Shown piece by piece: positions 33,669 to 41,654 of a stretch of 64,000 nt of DNA; positions within the stretch are counted from its first letter, which is position 1; each line of letters starts with the position of its first letter. Position numbers and translations under genes: made by a program. Origin of the DNA: Sphingobium sp052327305 (GTDB lineage: Bacteria; Pseudomonadota; Alphaproteobacteria; Sphingomonadales; Sphingomonadaceae); NCBI RefSeq assembly GCF_052327305.1, contig NZ_CP182486.1:2108001-2172000 (forward strand), given 5' to 3'. Below the pieces are notes generated by a model that worked only from the letters and a program-made list of their open reading frames with translations, made no database searches and was not told the DNA's origin.

Positions 33669-36014
33669 ATGGCGAGCCGAGCACCGGCCAACCGCACACC
33701 GGGGAGCCGGACACCGGAGTGGCGCGCCATGCTGCGCCGCAGCCTCACGCGCATCGCTGCGCTGTTGGGCGCGGTGGGGCTTTACGCGCTGGCGATCTTC
33801 CTTTTCCTCGCGCTGCTTACCTATCGGCCAAGCGATCCCGCCATGAACACCGTGGCGGGCGGCGAAGCGGCGAACCTGATGGGCGGCGCGGGCGCGTGGA
33901 GCGCGGACATCCTGCTCTGGTTCCTGGGTGTGCCCGTGGCGCTCGCCTTGCCGCTCGTGGTCATCACTGCCCGCCGCCTGTGGTGCGATCAGGATATGCA
34001 CGGGTGGAAGGCCCAGCTGATCAAATGCGTGGTCGGCATTGCGCTTATCGGCATTGCGCTTTCGCTGTTTCAGCCCGAGCCGCTGGTGGCGCTGCCCGCC
34101 GGCTGGGGCGGGGTCGTTGGCCTCGTCACCGCCAAGGGCACGCTCAGCCTCACTGCCGCGATTTCCGCCGCGTTCCGGCCGTGGGTCGAGTGGGCACTGC
34201 TGCTGTTTGCGCTGGGTCTGGGCAGCTGGCTGTGGGTAAAGAGCCTCGCGCTCGAAAAGCCGTTGTTCCATCTTGTGCGGCCCGGCCTGCCGAAGCTTCC
34301 CGGCCTCCGCCTGCCGCGCTTTTCGTTCGCGCGCGGAACCTCCGAGCCGGACGATGAGGCGCTGGTGGTGCCCGACCGGGAGAAGGAGCCGCGCCGCGCG
34401 GTCGAGCAGGCCACGCGGCCGCCGATCAGCATTCAGGCGCCCAGCAGCAATGCGGTGCCCAAGGCGTTCGGTCCCGTCTCCGGGCAGAGCGACCTCTTTG
34501 GCAATAATGCGCTGCCCTCGCCGGATCTCCTCTCGCCGCCCACTGCCTCGGCCGAGATCAAGATCGACAAGCCGGGCCTCGAGCGCAATGCGCGGCTGCT
34601 GGAAAGCGTGCTCGACGACTTCAACGTGAAGGGCAACATCACAGAGGTCCGCCCCGGCCCCGTCGTCACGATGTACGAGCTGGAGCCCGCGCCCGGCATC
34701 AAGGCAAGCCGCGTGATTCAGCTCGCGGACGACATTGCCCGCAACATGTCTGCGCTCTCCGCCCGTGTCGCGACCATTCCCGGCCGCACCGTCATCGGCA
34801 TCGAGCTGCCCAATGTGAACCGCGAGTCCGTGGTGCTGCACCAGCTCATCACCAGCGCATCCTTCGCGGAGCAGAAGTCGACGCTGCCGATCATTCTGGG
34901 GAAGAACATCTTCGGCGAGCCAGTGATCGCCGATCTTGCCGCCATGCCGCATCTGCTGGTCGCGGGCACGACCGGATCGGGCAAGTCGGTCGGCCTCAAC
35001 TGCATGATCCTGTCGCTGCTCTACCGGATGACCCCGGACGATCTGCGGCTCATCATGATCGACCCGAAGATGCTGGAACTCAGCATTTACGACAATATCC
35101 CGCATCTGCTCTCGCCGGTCGTCACCGAGCCGGCCAAGGCGATCCGCGCGCTCAAATGGGCCGTGGAGCAGATGGAGGACCGCTACCGGATGATGGCGGC
35201 GATCGGGGTGCGCAACCTCGCCAATTATAACGAGAAGGTGCGCGGCGCGAAGGCCAAGGGCAAGCCGCTCGGCCGCATGGTGCAGGTGGGCTACGATCCC
35301 GAGAGCGGCAAGCCGATCTACGAGGAAGAGAAGCTCGATTACCAGCCGCTGCCGCAGATCGTGGTGGTGGTGGACGAGCTCGCTGACCTCATGATGACGG
35401 CGGGCAAGGAAGTCGAGTTCCTCATCCAGCGGCTGGCGCAGAAGGCGCGCGCGGCGGGCATCCACCTCATCCTCGCCACGCAGCGCCCCTCGGTGGACGT
35501 CATTACCGGCGTCATCAAGGCGAACCTGCCGACCCGCATCAGCTTCTTCGTCACGTCCAAGATCGACTCGCGCACCATATTGGGTGAGCAGGGCGCCGAG
35601 CAGCTGCTCGGCAAGGGCGACATGCTCTATATGGCGAGCGGCAAGGGCCTTATGCGCGTGCACGGCCCCTTCGTCTCGGACGACGAAGTGCGCGCCATTG
35701 CCGACCATTGGCGCTCCAAGGGCGAGCCGGATTATATCTCCGCCGTCACCGAGGAGCCGGAGGACGGCAGTTTTGCTTTGGATGGCGTGGATCTGGGCGA
35801 CGACAGCGCGGACGACAAGCTCTATCGCAAAGCCTGTCAGCTCGTCTTCGTCAACCAGAAGGCATCGACCAGCTGGCTCCAGCGGCAGATGCGCATTGGC
35901 TACAACAGCGCCGCCCGCCTCATCGAGCGCATGGAGGAGGAGGGCCTTGTCGGCGCGCCGAACCATGTCGGCCGGCGCGAGGTGCTGCGCGACGAGAACG
36001 GCCAGCCCATTTAG
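33669..36014 (+). CDS. ftsK: DNA translocase FtsK
   Basis: This 781-residue protein anchors at the division septum and pumps chromosomal DNA so that XerCD can resolve dimers. About four membrane helices lie within residues 25-210, followed by a Pro-rich linker. The motor has Walker A GTTGSGKSV near residue 435, Walker B IVVVVDELADLMM and the signature FLIQRLAQKARAAGIHLILA. The C-terminal winged-helix gamma domain, which reads KOPS sites, covers about residues 715-780 (LYRKACQLVFVNQKASTSWL). The gene lies just upstream of lolA and xth, as commonly seen in alphaproteobacteria. Confidence 0.97.
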   Translation: MASRAPANRTPGSRTPEWRAMLRRSLTRIAALLGAVGLYALAIFLFLALLTYRPSDPAMNTVAGGEAANLMGGAGAWSADILLWFLGVPVALALPLVVITARRLWCDQDMHGWKAQLIKCVVGIALIGIALSLFQPEPLVALPAGWGGVVGLVTAKGTLSLTAAISAAFRPWVEWALLLFALGLGSWLWVKSLALEKPLFHLVRPGLPKLPGLRLPRFSFARGTSEPDDEALVVPDREKEPRRAVEQATRPPISIQAPSSNAVPKAFGPVSGQSDLFGNNALPSPDLLSPPTASAEIKIDKPGLERNARLLESVLDDFNVKGNITEVRPGPVVTMYELEPAPGIKASRVIQLADDIARNMSALSARVATIPGRTVIGIELPNVNRESVVLHQLITSASFAEQKSTLPIILGKNIFGEPVIADLAAMPHLLVAGTTGSGKSVGLNCMILSLLYRMTPDDLRLIMIDPKMLELSIYDNIPHLLSPVVTEPAKAIRALKWAVEQMEDRYRMMAAIGVRNLANYNEKVRGAKAKGKPLGRMVQVGYDPESGKPIYEEEKLDYQPLPQIVVVVDELADLMMTAGKEVEFLIQRLAQKARAAGIHLILATQRPSVDVITGVIKANLPTRISFFVTSKIDSRTILGEQGAEQLLGKGDMLYMASGKGLMRVHGPFVSDDEVRAIADHWRSKGEPDYISAVTEEPEDGSFALDGVDLGDDSADDKLYRKACQLVFVNQKASTSWLQRQMRIGYNSAARLIERMEEEGLVGAPNHVGRREVLRDENGQPI

Positions 36015-36054
36015 CTCGGATCGACATCCGACATCTCGGCTACGGAAAGGCCTC

Positions 36055-36075
36055 ACCCTGAACTTGTTTCAGGGT
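36055..36075. repeat. REP-like palindrome after ftsK
   Basis: ACCCTGAA-CTTGT-TTCAGGGT forms an 8-base stem 40 bases after the ftsK stop. I recall the wider string (CACCCTGAACTTGTTTCAGG) as a dispersed intergenic palindrome in sphingomonad genomes. It may also act as a 3' end structure for the ftsK message. Confidence 0.6.
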
Positions 36076-36178
36076 CCATGTTTCGGTGAAACTCCGCGCC
36101 GGAACGGTCGCCCGATCGTTCCGGACAGCCAAATGCCGATTGTCCTGGGATGGTTACGGCGCTGCCGCTCGTCCCGCC

Positions 36179-36580
36179 TCAGTCGGGAAATGGCTCGACA
36201 TGAGTCGCGCCGGTGCGGGCGATATAGACCGCGCGGCGCCCCGAGAAGGAGACGATGTAGCTGGCGCAGCCCGCCGATGCCGCCTTCTCGCAAAATCCTC
36301 GATAGCTGTAGCCTGGCACTTGCTGCTGCGCTTCGCGGATCGCGCTTTGCAGGGCGTGCCGGTCGAGTTCGGGAGCGACCGCGTTCGTCACTTCGTGCGT
36401 CGGCAGTTCGACGCTGTCCCCGTCCGCCGTGTAGTAGATCGCGGCCGCGCGGCGAAAATCGATGGCATAGCTCTCGAAACCGGCGTCGATCAGCATGCCA
36501 ACGATCTGCGGGAAGGGCAGGCTATCCTCCTGCGCCGCCGCGAGGCTGGCGAGGGCCGTGGCTCTCATCTCCTCATGCAT
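36179..36580 (-). CDS. DUF1398 family protein
   Basis: This 133-residue protein matches DUF1398 through ALQSAIREAQQQVPGYSYRG, followed by GCASYIVSFSGRRAVYIART and GATHVEPFP at the end. ATG 36580 is chosen because an AAAGGA site lies 7 bases before it; the in-frame ATG at 36586 is too close to that site. The family has no known reaction. The gene is a single unit on the opposite strand between ftsK and lolA, so it interrupts an otherwise conserved pair. Confidence 0.82.
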   Translation of the reverse strand: MHEEMRATALASLAAAQEDSLPFPQIVGMLIDAGFESYAIDFRRAAAIYYTADGDSVELPTHEVTNAVAPELDRHALQSAIREAQQQVPGYSYRGFCEKAASAGCASYIVSFSGRRAVYIARTGATHVEPFPD

Positions 36581-36744
36581 GGTCATGTCCTTTGTTCGGT
36601 TGGTGTTCGTCAGGTGAGTAGAATGACCACACCGCCTAAGCTCGGTCTACGTCGGTTCGCCCTTCCTTCGGATCTCGCGTTCGGTTGACGCGTTGCCTTG
36701 TCGGGTTCACTCGACATTCAAGGCAATCCACCTAAAGGCGCGTC

Positions 36745-37386
36745 ATGACCAGACCCATGCTTTCCCTAGCTCTCGCCCTCGCGCTGCCGCTCGGTGCGGC
36801 TGCGGTGGCGCCGGTGCCCGCGCAGTCACAGGCGCCCACTCAGGATGATCTCGCGGCCGTGAATCGCGCGATCCGCTCGATCACGACGCTCAAGGCGCGC
36901 TTCACGCAGACTGACCGCAACGGTCAGGTGCAGATGGGCCAGATGCTGCTCAAGCAGCCCGGCAAGATCCGCTTCCAATATGATGGCGATGGCCTGCTCA
37001 TCATCTCTGACGGCAAGTCCCTCTATTTCATCGACTATGATGTGCGGCAGCAGCAGCGCTGGCCGATCCGCAATTCGCCGCTCGGCGCTCTGCTCGATCC
37101 GAGCCGCGATCTCTCGCGCTATGGCAAGCTGGTGGAGACCGGCGACGCGCGCGTCGTCTCCGTCGATGTGCGCGATGCGGACCATCCCGAATATGGCGTC
37201 ATCAATCTCGTCTTCACGCGCAAGGCGTCTGCGCCGGGCGGGCTGGAGCTTTATGGCTGGGTAGCCAAGGACGCGCAGGGCAATCGCACATCGCTGCGGC
37301 TTACCGATCTTGCCTATGGCGTGGACATCCCCGACCGGTCATTCACTTGGCGAGACCCTAGACCGAACACGCGACCCGTGCGGTGA
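36745..37386 (+). CDS. lolA: outer-membrane lipoprotein carrier protein LolA
   Basis: This 213-residue periplasmic protein has a signal peptide ending APVPAQ. The LolA fold is recognised by ITTLKARFTQTDRNGQVQMG, LLKQPGKIRFQYDGDG, LIISDGKSLYFIDYDVRQQQ and the late LELYGWVAKDAQGNRTSLRL. LolA takes lipoproteins from LolCDE and carries them across the periplasm to the outer membrane. Its place beside ftsK is typical for alphaproteobacteria. Confidence 0.94.
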   Translation: MTRPMLSLALALALPLGAAAVAPVPAQSQAPTQDDLAAVNRAIRSITTLKARFTQTDRNGQVQMGQMLLKQPGKIRFQYDGDGLLIISDGKSLYFIDYDVRQQQRWPIRNSPLGALLDPSRDLSRYGKLVETGDARVVSVDVRDADHPEYGVINLVFTRKASAPGGLELYGWVAKDAQGNRTSLRLTDLAYGVDIPDRSFTWRDPRPNTRPVR

Positions 37387-37468
37387 AATGAGTTCTCCCG
37401 GCGACGATCACCTTTCTGACATTTTCCGTTCATCGGCGGCTCATCTGATCCGGGTTAAGTCTTAAATC

Positions 37469-37524
37469 GTGATGAAGGACAGGTATTCGGGATTCCCCCC
37501 TGTTGCCCGGCCTGTCCTCATCAC
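37469..37524. ncRNA. large stem-loop, possible structured RNA
   Basis: Arms GTGATGAAGGACAGG (37469-37483) and CCTGTCCTCATCAC (37511-37524) pair over 14 bases with one bulged A. The 27-base loop contains the C-run TTCCCCCCTG. A T-rich stretch (TTTCCTTTTTTG) follows 12 bases later on the plus strand. It may be the core of a small RNA or a 3' end structure of lolA. No known RNA family was recognised. Confidence 0.4.
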
Positions 37525-37558
37525 TTTGAGCGCCAATTTCCTTTTTTGAGCGCGGTAG

Positions 37559-37593
37559 AGACCCCCGTTCCACGCCCCCCGGAGCGGGGGTCT
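37559..37593. terminator. GC-rich hairpin, probable terminator
   Basis: AGACCCCCGTTCC (37559-37571) pairs with GGAGCGGGGGTCT (37581-37593) over 13 bases with one G-T pair and a 9-base loop. A T-run lies upstream rather than downstream on the plus strand, so on the minus strand it would be followed by A-rich sequence. Its direction is therefore unclear. Confidence 0.5.
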
Positions 37594-38029
37594 TCGCATC
37601 TGCAGTCCATTCTCTTCGCAATCGAGTAACGGCAAGCGCTTGCCTTGCTTCGGCCTCCTATGCTGCGGGAAATAGAGCCGGATATTGGCAAATGCGCCCC
37701 CCTGCGCAGACAGGCGGAACAAAATAGCGAATATCAAATCGTTACAGCCCATTGAGTTCCGCTTGATGCAAGTATCCCCGTGGACTGGCGAACAAGATAT
37801 CATCCGAGTCCTTGCTGCACGCCAAGTCATCTTTGAGGCACTATTTGACCGTACAAAAGGCGATCTGTGAGCCATCTACCGAATAGTTTTATTACGGCAC
37901 GTGCTTCGGTTCGTCGTGCGCCACGGTCAAATGGACTGCACAACTGCGAGTCGCATAAAGCTGTTCATCTGGGAGAAAGGTTTCTCCGAACAGGCTCGAC
38001 CAGTGGTGCAAATTGAAGGAGCAATTCAG

Positions 38030-38872
38030 GTGCGTATCAAACAGCCACGACATCTTCTCGTGCTGGCGATGCTGGCGCTTCCCGTCTCGGGCGCCGCGCT
38101 GGCGCAGGCCGAGGCAGGTCCGAACCCGGATGTCACGGTAACGGGAGCTAACATAAAGGGGCCTGATATCAAAGGCTTTATCTCCGCTCGCTCGGACAAC
38201 AAGATCCAGGTGACGTCTGCCGATGGCACGCGCACTGCGGTGACGATCGATGACGGCACGGAGATCAGGTCCGCGTCCGGCCTGTTCAACAATCGCAAGC
38301 TCGCTGCGGATTCCCTGCTGAACGGTCTCCCGGTCACCGTTAAGACGGTGCAGGCCGAAGGAACCTTGATTGCCAGCAAGATCAGCTTCACCGGGCGTGA
38401 CCTCAAGACCGCGAGCATGATCCGCACGGGCACCGCTCAGGGCTTCGAGGAGCAGACCGCGGCTACCGAAGCGCTGCGCGGCCGCATGGGCGACATCGAC
38501 AAGTACAACGTCAAAGCCACGACCAACGTGAACTTCGACACGGGCAAATATCAGCTCACCGAGCAGGGCAAGCAGGATCTCTGCGCGGCGGCCGCCACGG
38601 CCAACGGCATGGAGAATGCGCTTCTGCTCGTCGTAGGCTATACGGACTCGACTGGACCGGAAGAGTTCAACCAGGTGCTGAGCGAGAAGCGGGCCACCCG
38701 TGTGGTCAACTATCTGCAGCAGGCCTGCGGCTGGAAGCCCTATCGCATGCTGACGCCCACCGGCATGGCCATGGCCGATCCGCTGGCGGATAATAGCACG
38801 CCGGAAGGCAAGGCACAGAACCGCCGCGTCGCGGTGAACGTGCTGGTCAGCAAGGCCGTAGACGGCTTCTAA
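38030..38872 (+). CDS. OmpA-family outer-membrane protein with DUF5666-like N-terminal part
   Basis: I place the start at GTG 38030, 8 bases after AAGGAG, which gives 280 residues and a clean signal peptide (LLVLAMLALPVSGAALAQA). Residues 45-130 form a beta-rich module (IKGFISARSDNKIQVTSADG, then TRTAVTIDDGTEIRS) similar in pattern to DUF5666 domains. The C-terminal 120 residues are an OmpA peptidoglycan-binding domain: VNFDTGKYQLTEQGKQDL, VVGYTDSTGPEEFNQVLSEK, then NRRVAVNVLV. It probably links the outer membrane to the cell wall. It is convergent with the ECF sigma gene. Confidence 0.88.
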   Translation: MRIKQPRHLLVLAMLALPVSGAALAQAEAGPNPDVTVTGANIKGPDIKGFISARSDNKIQVTSADGTRTAVTIDDGTEIRSASGLFNNRKLAADSLLNGLPVTVKTVQAEGTLIASKISFTGRDLKTASMIRTGTAQGFEEQTAATEALRGRMGDIDKYNVKATTNVNFDTGKYQLTEQGKQDLCAAAATANGMENALLLVVGYTDSTGPEEFNQVLSEKRATRVVNYLQQACGWKPYRMLTPTGMAMADPLADNSTPEGKAQNRRVAVNVLVSKAVDGF

Positions 38873-38883
38873 GAATTGTATTT

Positions 38884-38907
38884 TGGGGCGGGCTTAGGCT
38901 CGCCCCA
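38884..38907. terminator. convergent terminator hairpin
   Basis: TGGGGCGGGC-TTAG-GCTCGCCCCA, a 10-base stem with one G-T pair, lies between the OmpA gene and the sigma-factor gene, which converge here. Confidence 0.65.
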
Positions 38908-38937
38908 TATAATGACGAAAAGTCGGGGTTCGTCTTA

Positions 38938-40203
38938 CTAGTGCTCCCGGCATTCCGCCGCCCGATCCAGCAGAAACGCCTTTTCCATTTCGTTGCGCGT
39001 CAGGCTCGCGGCGATCTCGAACTGCGCTTTCGCTTCCCGCACACGACCGGCCCGAAAGAGGAAGTCGCCCCGCGCAGCAGGGAGCGGGGCATAGTTGCGG
39101 AGCGCCGCGGCATTTGCCAATTCGTCGATCAGCCTGAGCCCCGCATCGGGTCCATAGGCCATGCTGTGCGCGACCGCGCGATTAAGGTCGACCACCGGCG
39201 ATGGAATGACCAAACGCAGCCGATCATAGAGCGCGGCGATGCGCGGCCAATCGGTCTGTTCGGCCTTCATCGCGCGGGCGTGGCACGCCGCGATGGCCGC
39301 TTGCAGCGCGTAAGGGCCATCGGCGCCATCGAGCGCCTCCAGCCGGGCGAGGCCGGCAAGGCCACGGCGAATAAGCATCTGATCCCAACGGGAGCGGTCC
39401 TGCTCGGGCAGAGGGACGAGCTCGCCTTTTGGCCCGGTGCGCGCCGGAAAGCGGGAGGCGTGTATTTCCATGAGGGCGAGCAGCCCCAGCACTTCGGGCT
39501 CGCCGGGCATCAGATCGGCCAGAATGCGTCCCAGCCGCTGCGCCTCAAGGCAGAGGGCCGGGCGGATCAGATCGTCTCCGGCCGTCGCGGCATAGCCCTC
39601 GTTGAAAATCAGGTAGATGACCTCCAGCACGGACGGCAGTCGACTGGCCAGAGCCCGGCCGCGCGGCACTTCGAAGGCAAGGCCCGCACTGCCGATCGCC
39701 TTCTTCGCCCGCACGATGCGTTGGGCGATGGTCGGCTCGGCGGCGAGGAAGGCGCGGGCAATCTCGTCAGTCGTCAGTCCGCCGATCAGCCACAAAGTAA
39801 GCGCGGCGCGCGCGTCGGCCGAGATGGCCGGGTGGCACGCGGCGAACATGAGTCCAAGCAGTTCATCGCCAAGATCATCGTCCATGGCGGCTTCCACCTC
39901 CTCAATCGAGCCGTCCTGCGCGCCGTCGATCTCCCGTGCGATCTCGCCATGCTTGCGTTCGCGCATCCGGTTGCGGCGGATGCCGTCAATGGCGCGGCGT
40001 TTGGCCACCGCCATCAGCCAGGCACCGGGATTATCCGGCACGCCGGAGTCGGGCCAGGCTGACAGCGCGACAAGCAGGGCGTCCTGCGCCAGCTCCTCGG
40101 CGCGGTCGACATCGCGCACCATGCGGGCAAGGCCGGCAATGAGCCTCGCCCGCTCGATGCGAAAAACCGCCTCTATCGCCCGATGAGCCGCGTCCGCTGT
40201 CAT
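38938..40203 (-). CDS. ECF42-type RNA polymerase sigma factor
   Basis: This 421-residue protein is far longer than ordinary ECF sigma factors. Sigma region 2 is at about residues 15-80 (VDRAEELAQDALLVALSAWP, AVAKRRAIDGIRRNR) and region 4 near residues 130-180 (LTLWLIGGLTTDEIARAFLA, IAQRIVRAKKAIG). A roughly 200-residue C-terminal helical domain with TPR-like repeats follows. This build, together with the DGPF/YCII gene 13 bases upstream, is diagnostic for the ECF42 group. That group has no anti-sigma factor and is thought to be controlled through its C-terminal extension. Confidence 0.92.
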   Translation of the reverse strand: MTADAAHRAIEAVFRIERARLIAGLARMVRDVDRAEELAQDALLVALSAWPDSGVPDNPGAWLMAVAKRRAIDGIRRNRMRERKHGEIAREIDGAQDGSIEEVEAAMDDDLGDELLGLMFAACHPAISADARAALTLWLIGGLTTDEIARAFLAAEPTIAQRIVRAKKAIGSAGLAFEVPRGRALASRLPSVLEVIYLIFNEGYAATAGDDLIRPALCLEAQRLGRILADLMPGEPEVLGLLALMEIHASRFPARTGPKGELVPLPEQDRSRWDQMLIRRGLAGLARLEALDGADGPYALQAAIAACHARAMKAEQTDWPRIAALYDRLRLVIPSPVVDLNRAVAHSMAYGPDAGLRLIDELANAAALRNYAPLPAARGDFLFRAGRVREAKAQFEIAASLTRNEMEKAFLLDRAAECREH

Positions 40204-40216
40204 GCCGCTACCCGGC

Positions 40217-40648
40217 TCAGTTATCCGAGAGCTTCTCCACCAGGCTGGCGTGAATCTGCTCGGCCTCCGGGGTCATATGCTCTGCGAAGTCGGAGAGTTC
40301 GTAGAACGGCCGGATCTCAATCTCGCTGGGGCCGTACATGGGGTTCGGACAGCGCTTCACCCAGGCGACCGCTTCGTCCATGTCCTTGACCTCCCAGATC
40401 CAGTAGCCGGCGACCAGCTCGCGGGTTTCCGCAAAGGGTCCGTCGATCACTGTGCGGCCCGGCCCGTCAAAGGCGACGCGCTTGCCATGGGATGAGGGCT
40501 TCAGTCCGTCGCCCGCGAGCATGATGCCGGCCGCGACCAGCTCCTCATTATACTTGCCCATCTTCACGAGCATTTCGCTCATCCACTCCGGGTGCATGAT
40601 GCCCTGCTCGCTGTCTTCCGTCGCCTTCACGAAAACCATCACACGCAT
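40217..40648 (-). CDS. YCII/DGPF-domain protein, ECF42 partner
   Basis: This 143-residue protein starts at ATG 40648, 8 bases after AAGGAG. It reads MRVMVFVKATEDSEQG, then GMLLAG-like AGIMLAGDGLKPSSHGKRVA, then DGPFAETRELVAGYWIWEVK with the DGPF motif, and ends with EIRPFYELSDF. YCII-related proteins have a ferredoxin-like fold with a His-Asp pair. DGPF genes are the usual neighbours and likely targets of ECF42 sigma factors. The true function is unknown. Transcription with the sigma gene is likely. Confidence 0.9.
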   Translation of the reverse strand: MRVMVFVKATEDSEQGIMHPEWMSEMLVKMGKYNEELVAAGIMLAGDGLKPSSHGKRVAFDGPGRTVIDGPFAETRELVAGYWIWEVKDMDEAVAWVKRCPNPMYGPSEIEIRPFYELSDFAEHMTPEAEQIHASLVEKLSDN

Positions 40649-40844
40649 TGTCCGACTCCTTAGATGAGTGAAGGCCATTATGGGCCTCGATACCATGACG
40701 AAGCAGCGCGGCGCGAATCGACATGCCTCGCGAAAATTTTGACAGTCGCCGATTTTGCAGCCTTCGGCGCAGTTTTCCTTGCTCGGAACGGATTCTCGGA
40801 AAAAGCGGTTCCCAATTTTTCCCGCGATGTTCTAGGGACGGCGC

Positions 40845-41654
40845 ATGTCCAATAAGTCCCCCTCGAATACGCTCAAGATCGCGTCCTGGAATATCAACAG
40901 CGTCCGCGCCCGGCTCGACATCGTGGAGCGCTTCCTCACCGAATATCAGCCGGACATCCTCTGCCTGCAGGAGACGAAGGTCATCAACGGGGTTTTCCCC
41001 GAAGGGCTCTTTCGCCGTCTGGGCTACAATCATCACGCCCTCCACGGCCAGCCGATGCACCATGGCGTCGCCATCGTCTCCAAGGTGCCGATGCGCGACG
41101 ACGACCGGCTCGACTGGCAGGCTAATGGCGAGGCACGCCATGTCGGCGTGCGGCTCGACAATGGTCTGCGCATCGAGAATGTCTATGTGCCCGCAGGCGG
41201 CGAGGAGCCGGACCGCACGATCAACGCCAAGTTCGGCCAGAAGCTCGATTTCTTCGAGCGGATGATCGACTGGTCCAGCAAGCTTGATGTGCCGACGCTG
41301 CTGGTCGGCGATTTCAACGTCGCGCCGCTGGAGTGCGATGTGTGGAGCCACAAGCAGCTCATCAACGTGGTGAGCCACACGCCAGTGGAGTGTAAGCTGA
41401 TGGACCGGCTGCAGAAGTCCCATGGCTGGGTGGATATTGGCCGCCGCTTCTACCCGGCGCCGGAACGGCTCTACACCTGGTGGAGCTATCGCGCGCACGA
41501 CTGGGCGAAGTCCGATCGCGGCCGGCGCCTCGACCATATGTGGATCAGCCCTTCGATTGCCGACAAGGCCGTGTCGCATCAGGTGATCGAGCCCGTCCGC
41601 AGCTGGGCGCGCCCCTCCGATCATGCGCCGCTCATCACGGAAATCGCTATCTGA
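40845..41654 (+). CDS. xth: exodeoxyribonuclease III
   Basis: This 269-residue enzyme removes nucleotides from 3' ends and cuts abasic sites in base-excision repair. Motifs of the family are LKIASWNINSVRARLD, ILCLQETKVING with the metal-binding Glu, the catalytic VGDFNVAP and the C-terminal SDHAPL. The stop overlaps the ribA start (TGATG). With ftsK and lolA nearby, this is the usual alphaproteobacterial arrangement, here stretched by the OmpA and sigma genes. Confidence 0.95.
   Translation: MSNKSPSNTLKIASWNINSVRARLDIVERFLTEYQPDILCLQETKVINGVFPEGLFRRLGYNHHALHGQPMHHGVAIVSKVPMRDDDRLDWQANGEARHVGVRLDNGLRIENVYVPAGGEEPDRTINAKFGQKLDFFERMIDWSSKLDVPTLLVGDFNVAPLECDVWSHKQLINVVSHTPVECKLMDRLQKSHGWVDIGRRFYPAPERLYTWWSYRAHDWAKSDRGRRLDHMWISPSIADKAVSHQVIEPVRSWARPSDHAPLITEIAI

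Larger units (their letters stand above)
37387..38029. other. 643-bp region without a convincing gene
   Basis: The stretch between lolA and the OmpA gene has no reading frame with a good ribosome site or recognisable product. Its left half holds two strong inverted repeats, listed separately. Its right half, about 37620-38010, is lower in G+C (for example around 37720-37870) and otherwise featureless apart from the likely OmpA promoter. Confidence 0.6.

Noticed and set aside
33495..36056. An 853-codon open frame antisense to ftsK
   Set aside because: It mirrors the codon bias of a long G+C-rich gene, has no ribosome site and resembles no protein family; ftsK fully explains the stretch.
36015..36744. 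A tRNA or attachment site explaining the insertion between ftsK and lolA
   Set aside because: No cloverleaf, integrase or direct repeat was found; the DUF1398 gene and the palindrome account for the stretch.
37462..37875. A 137-codon minus-strand frame in the gap after lolA
   Set aside because: It crosses both stem-loops, has a basic, unstructured composition and has no ribosome site.
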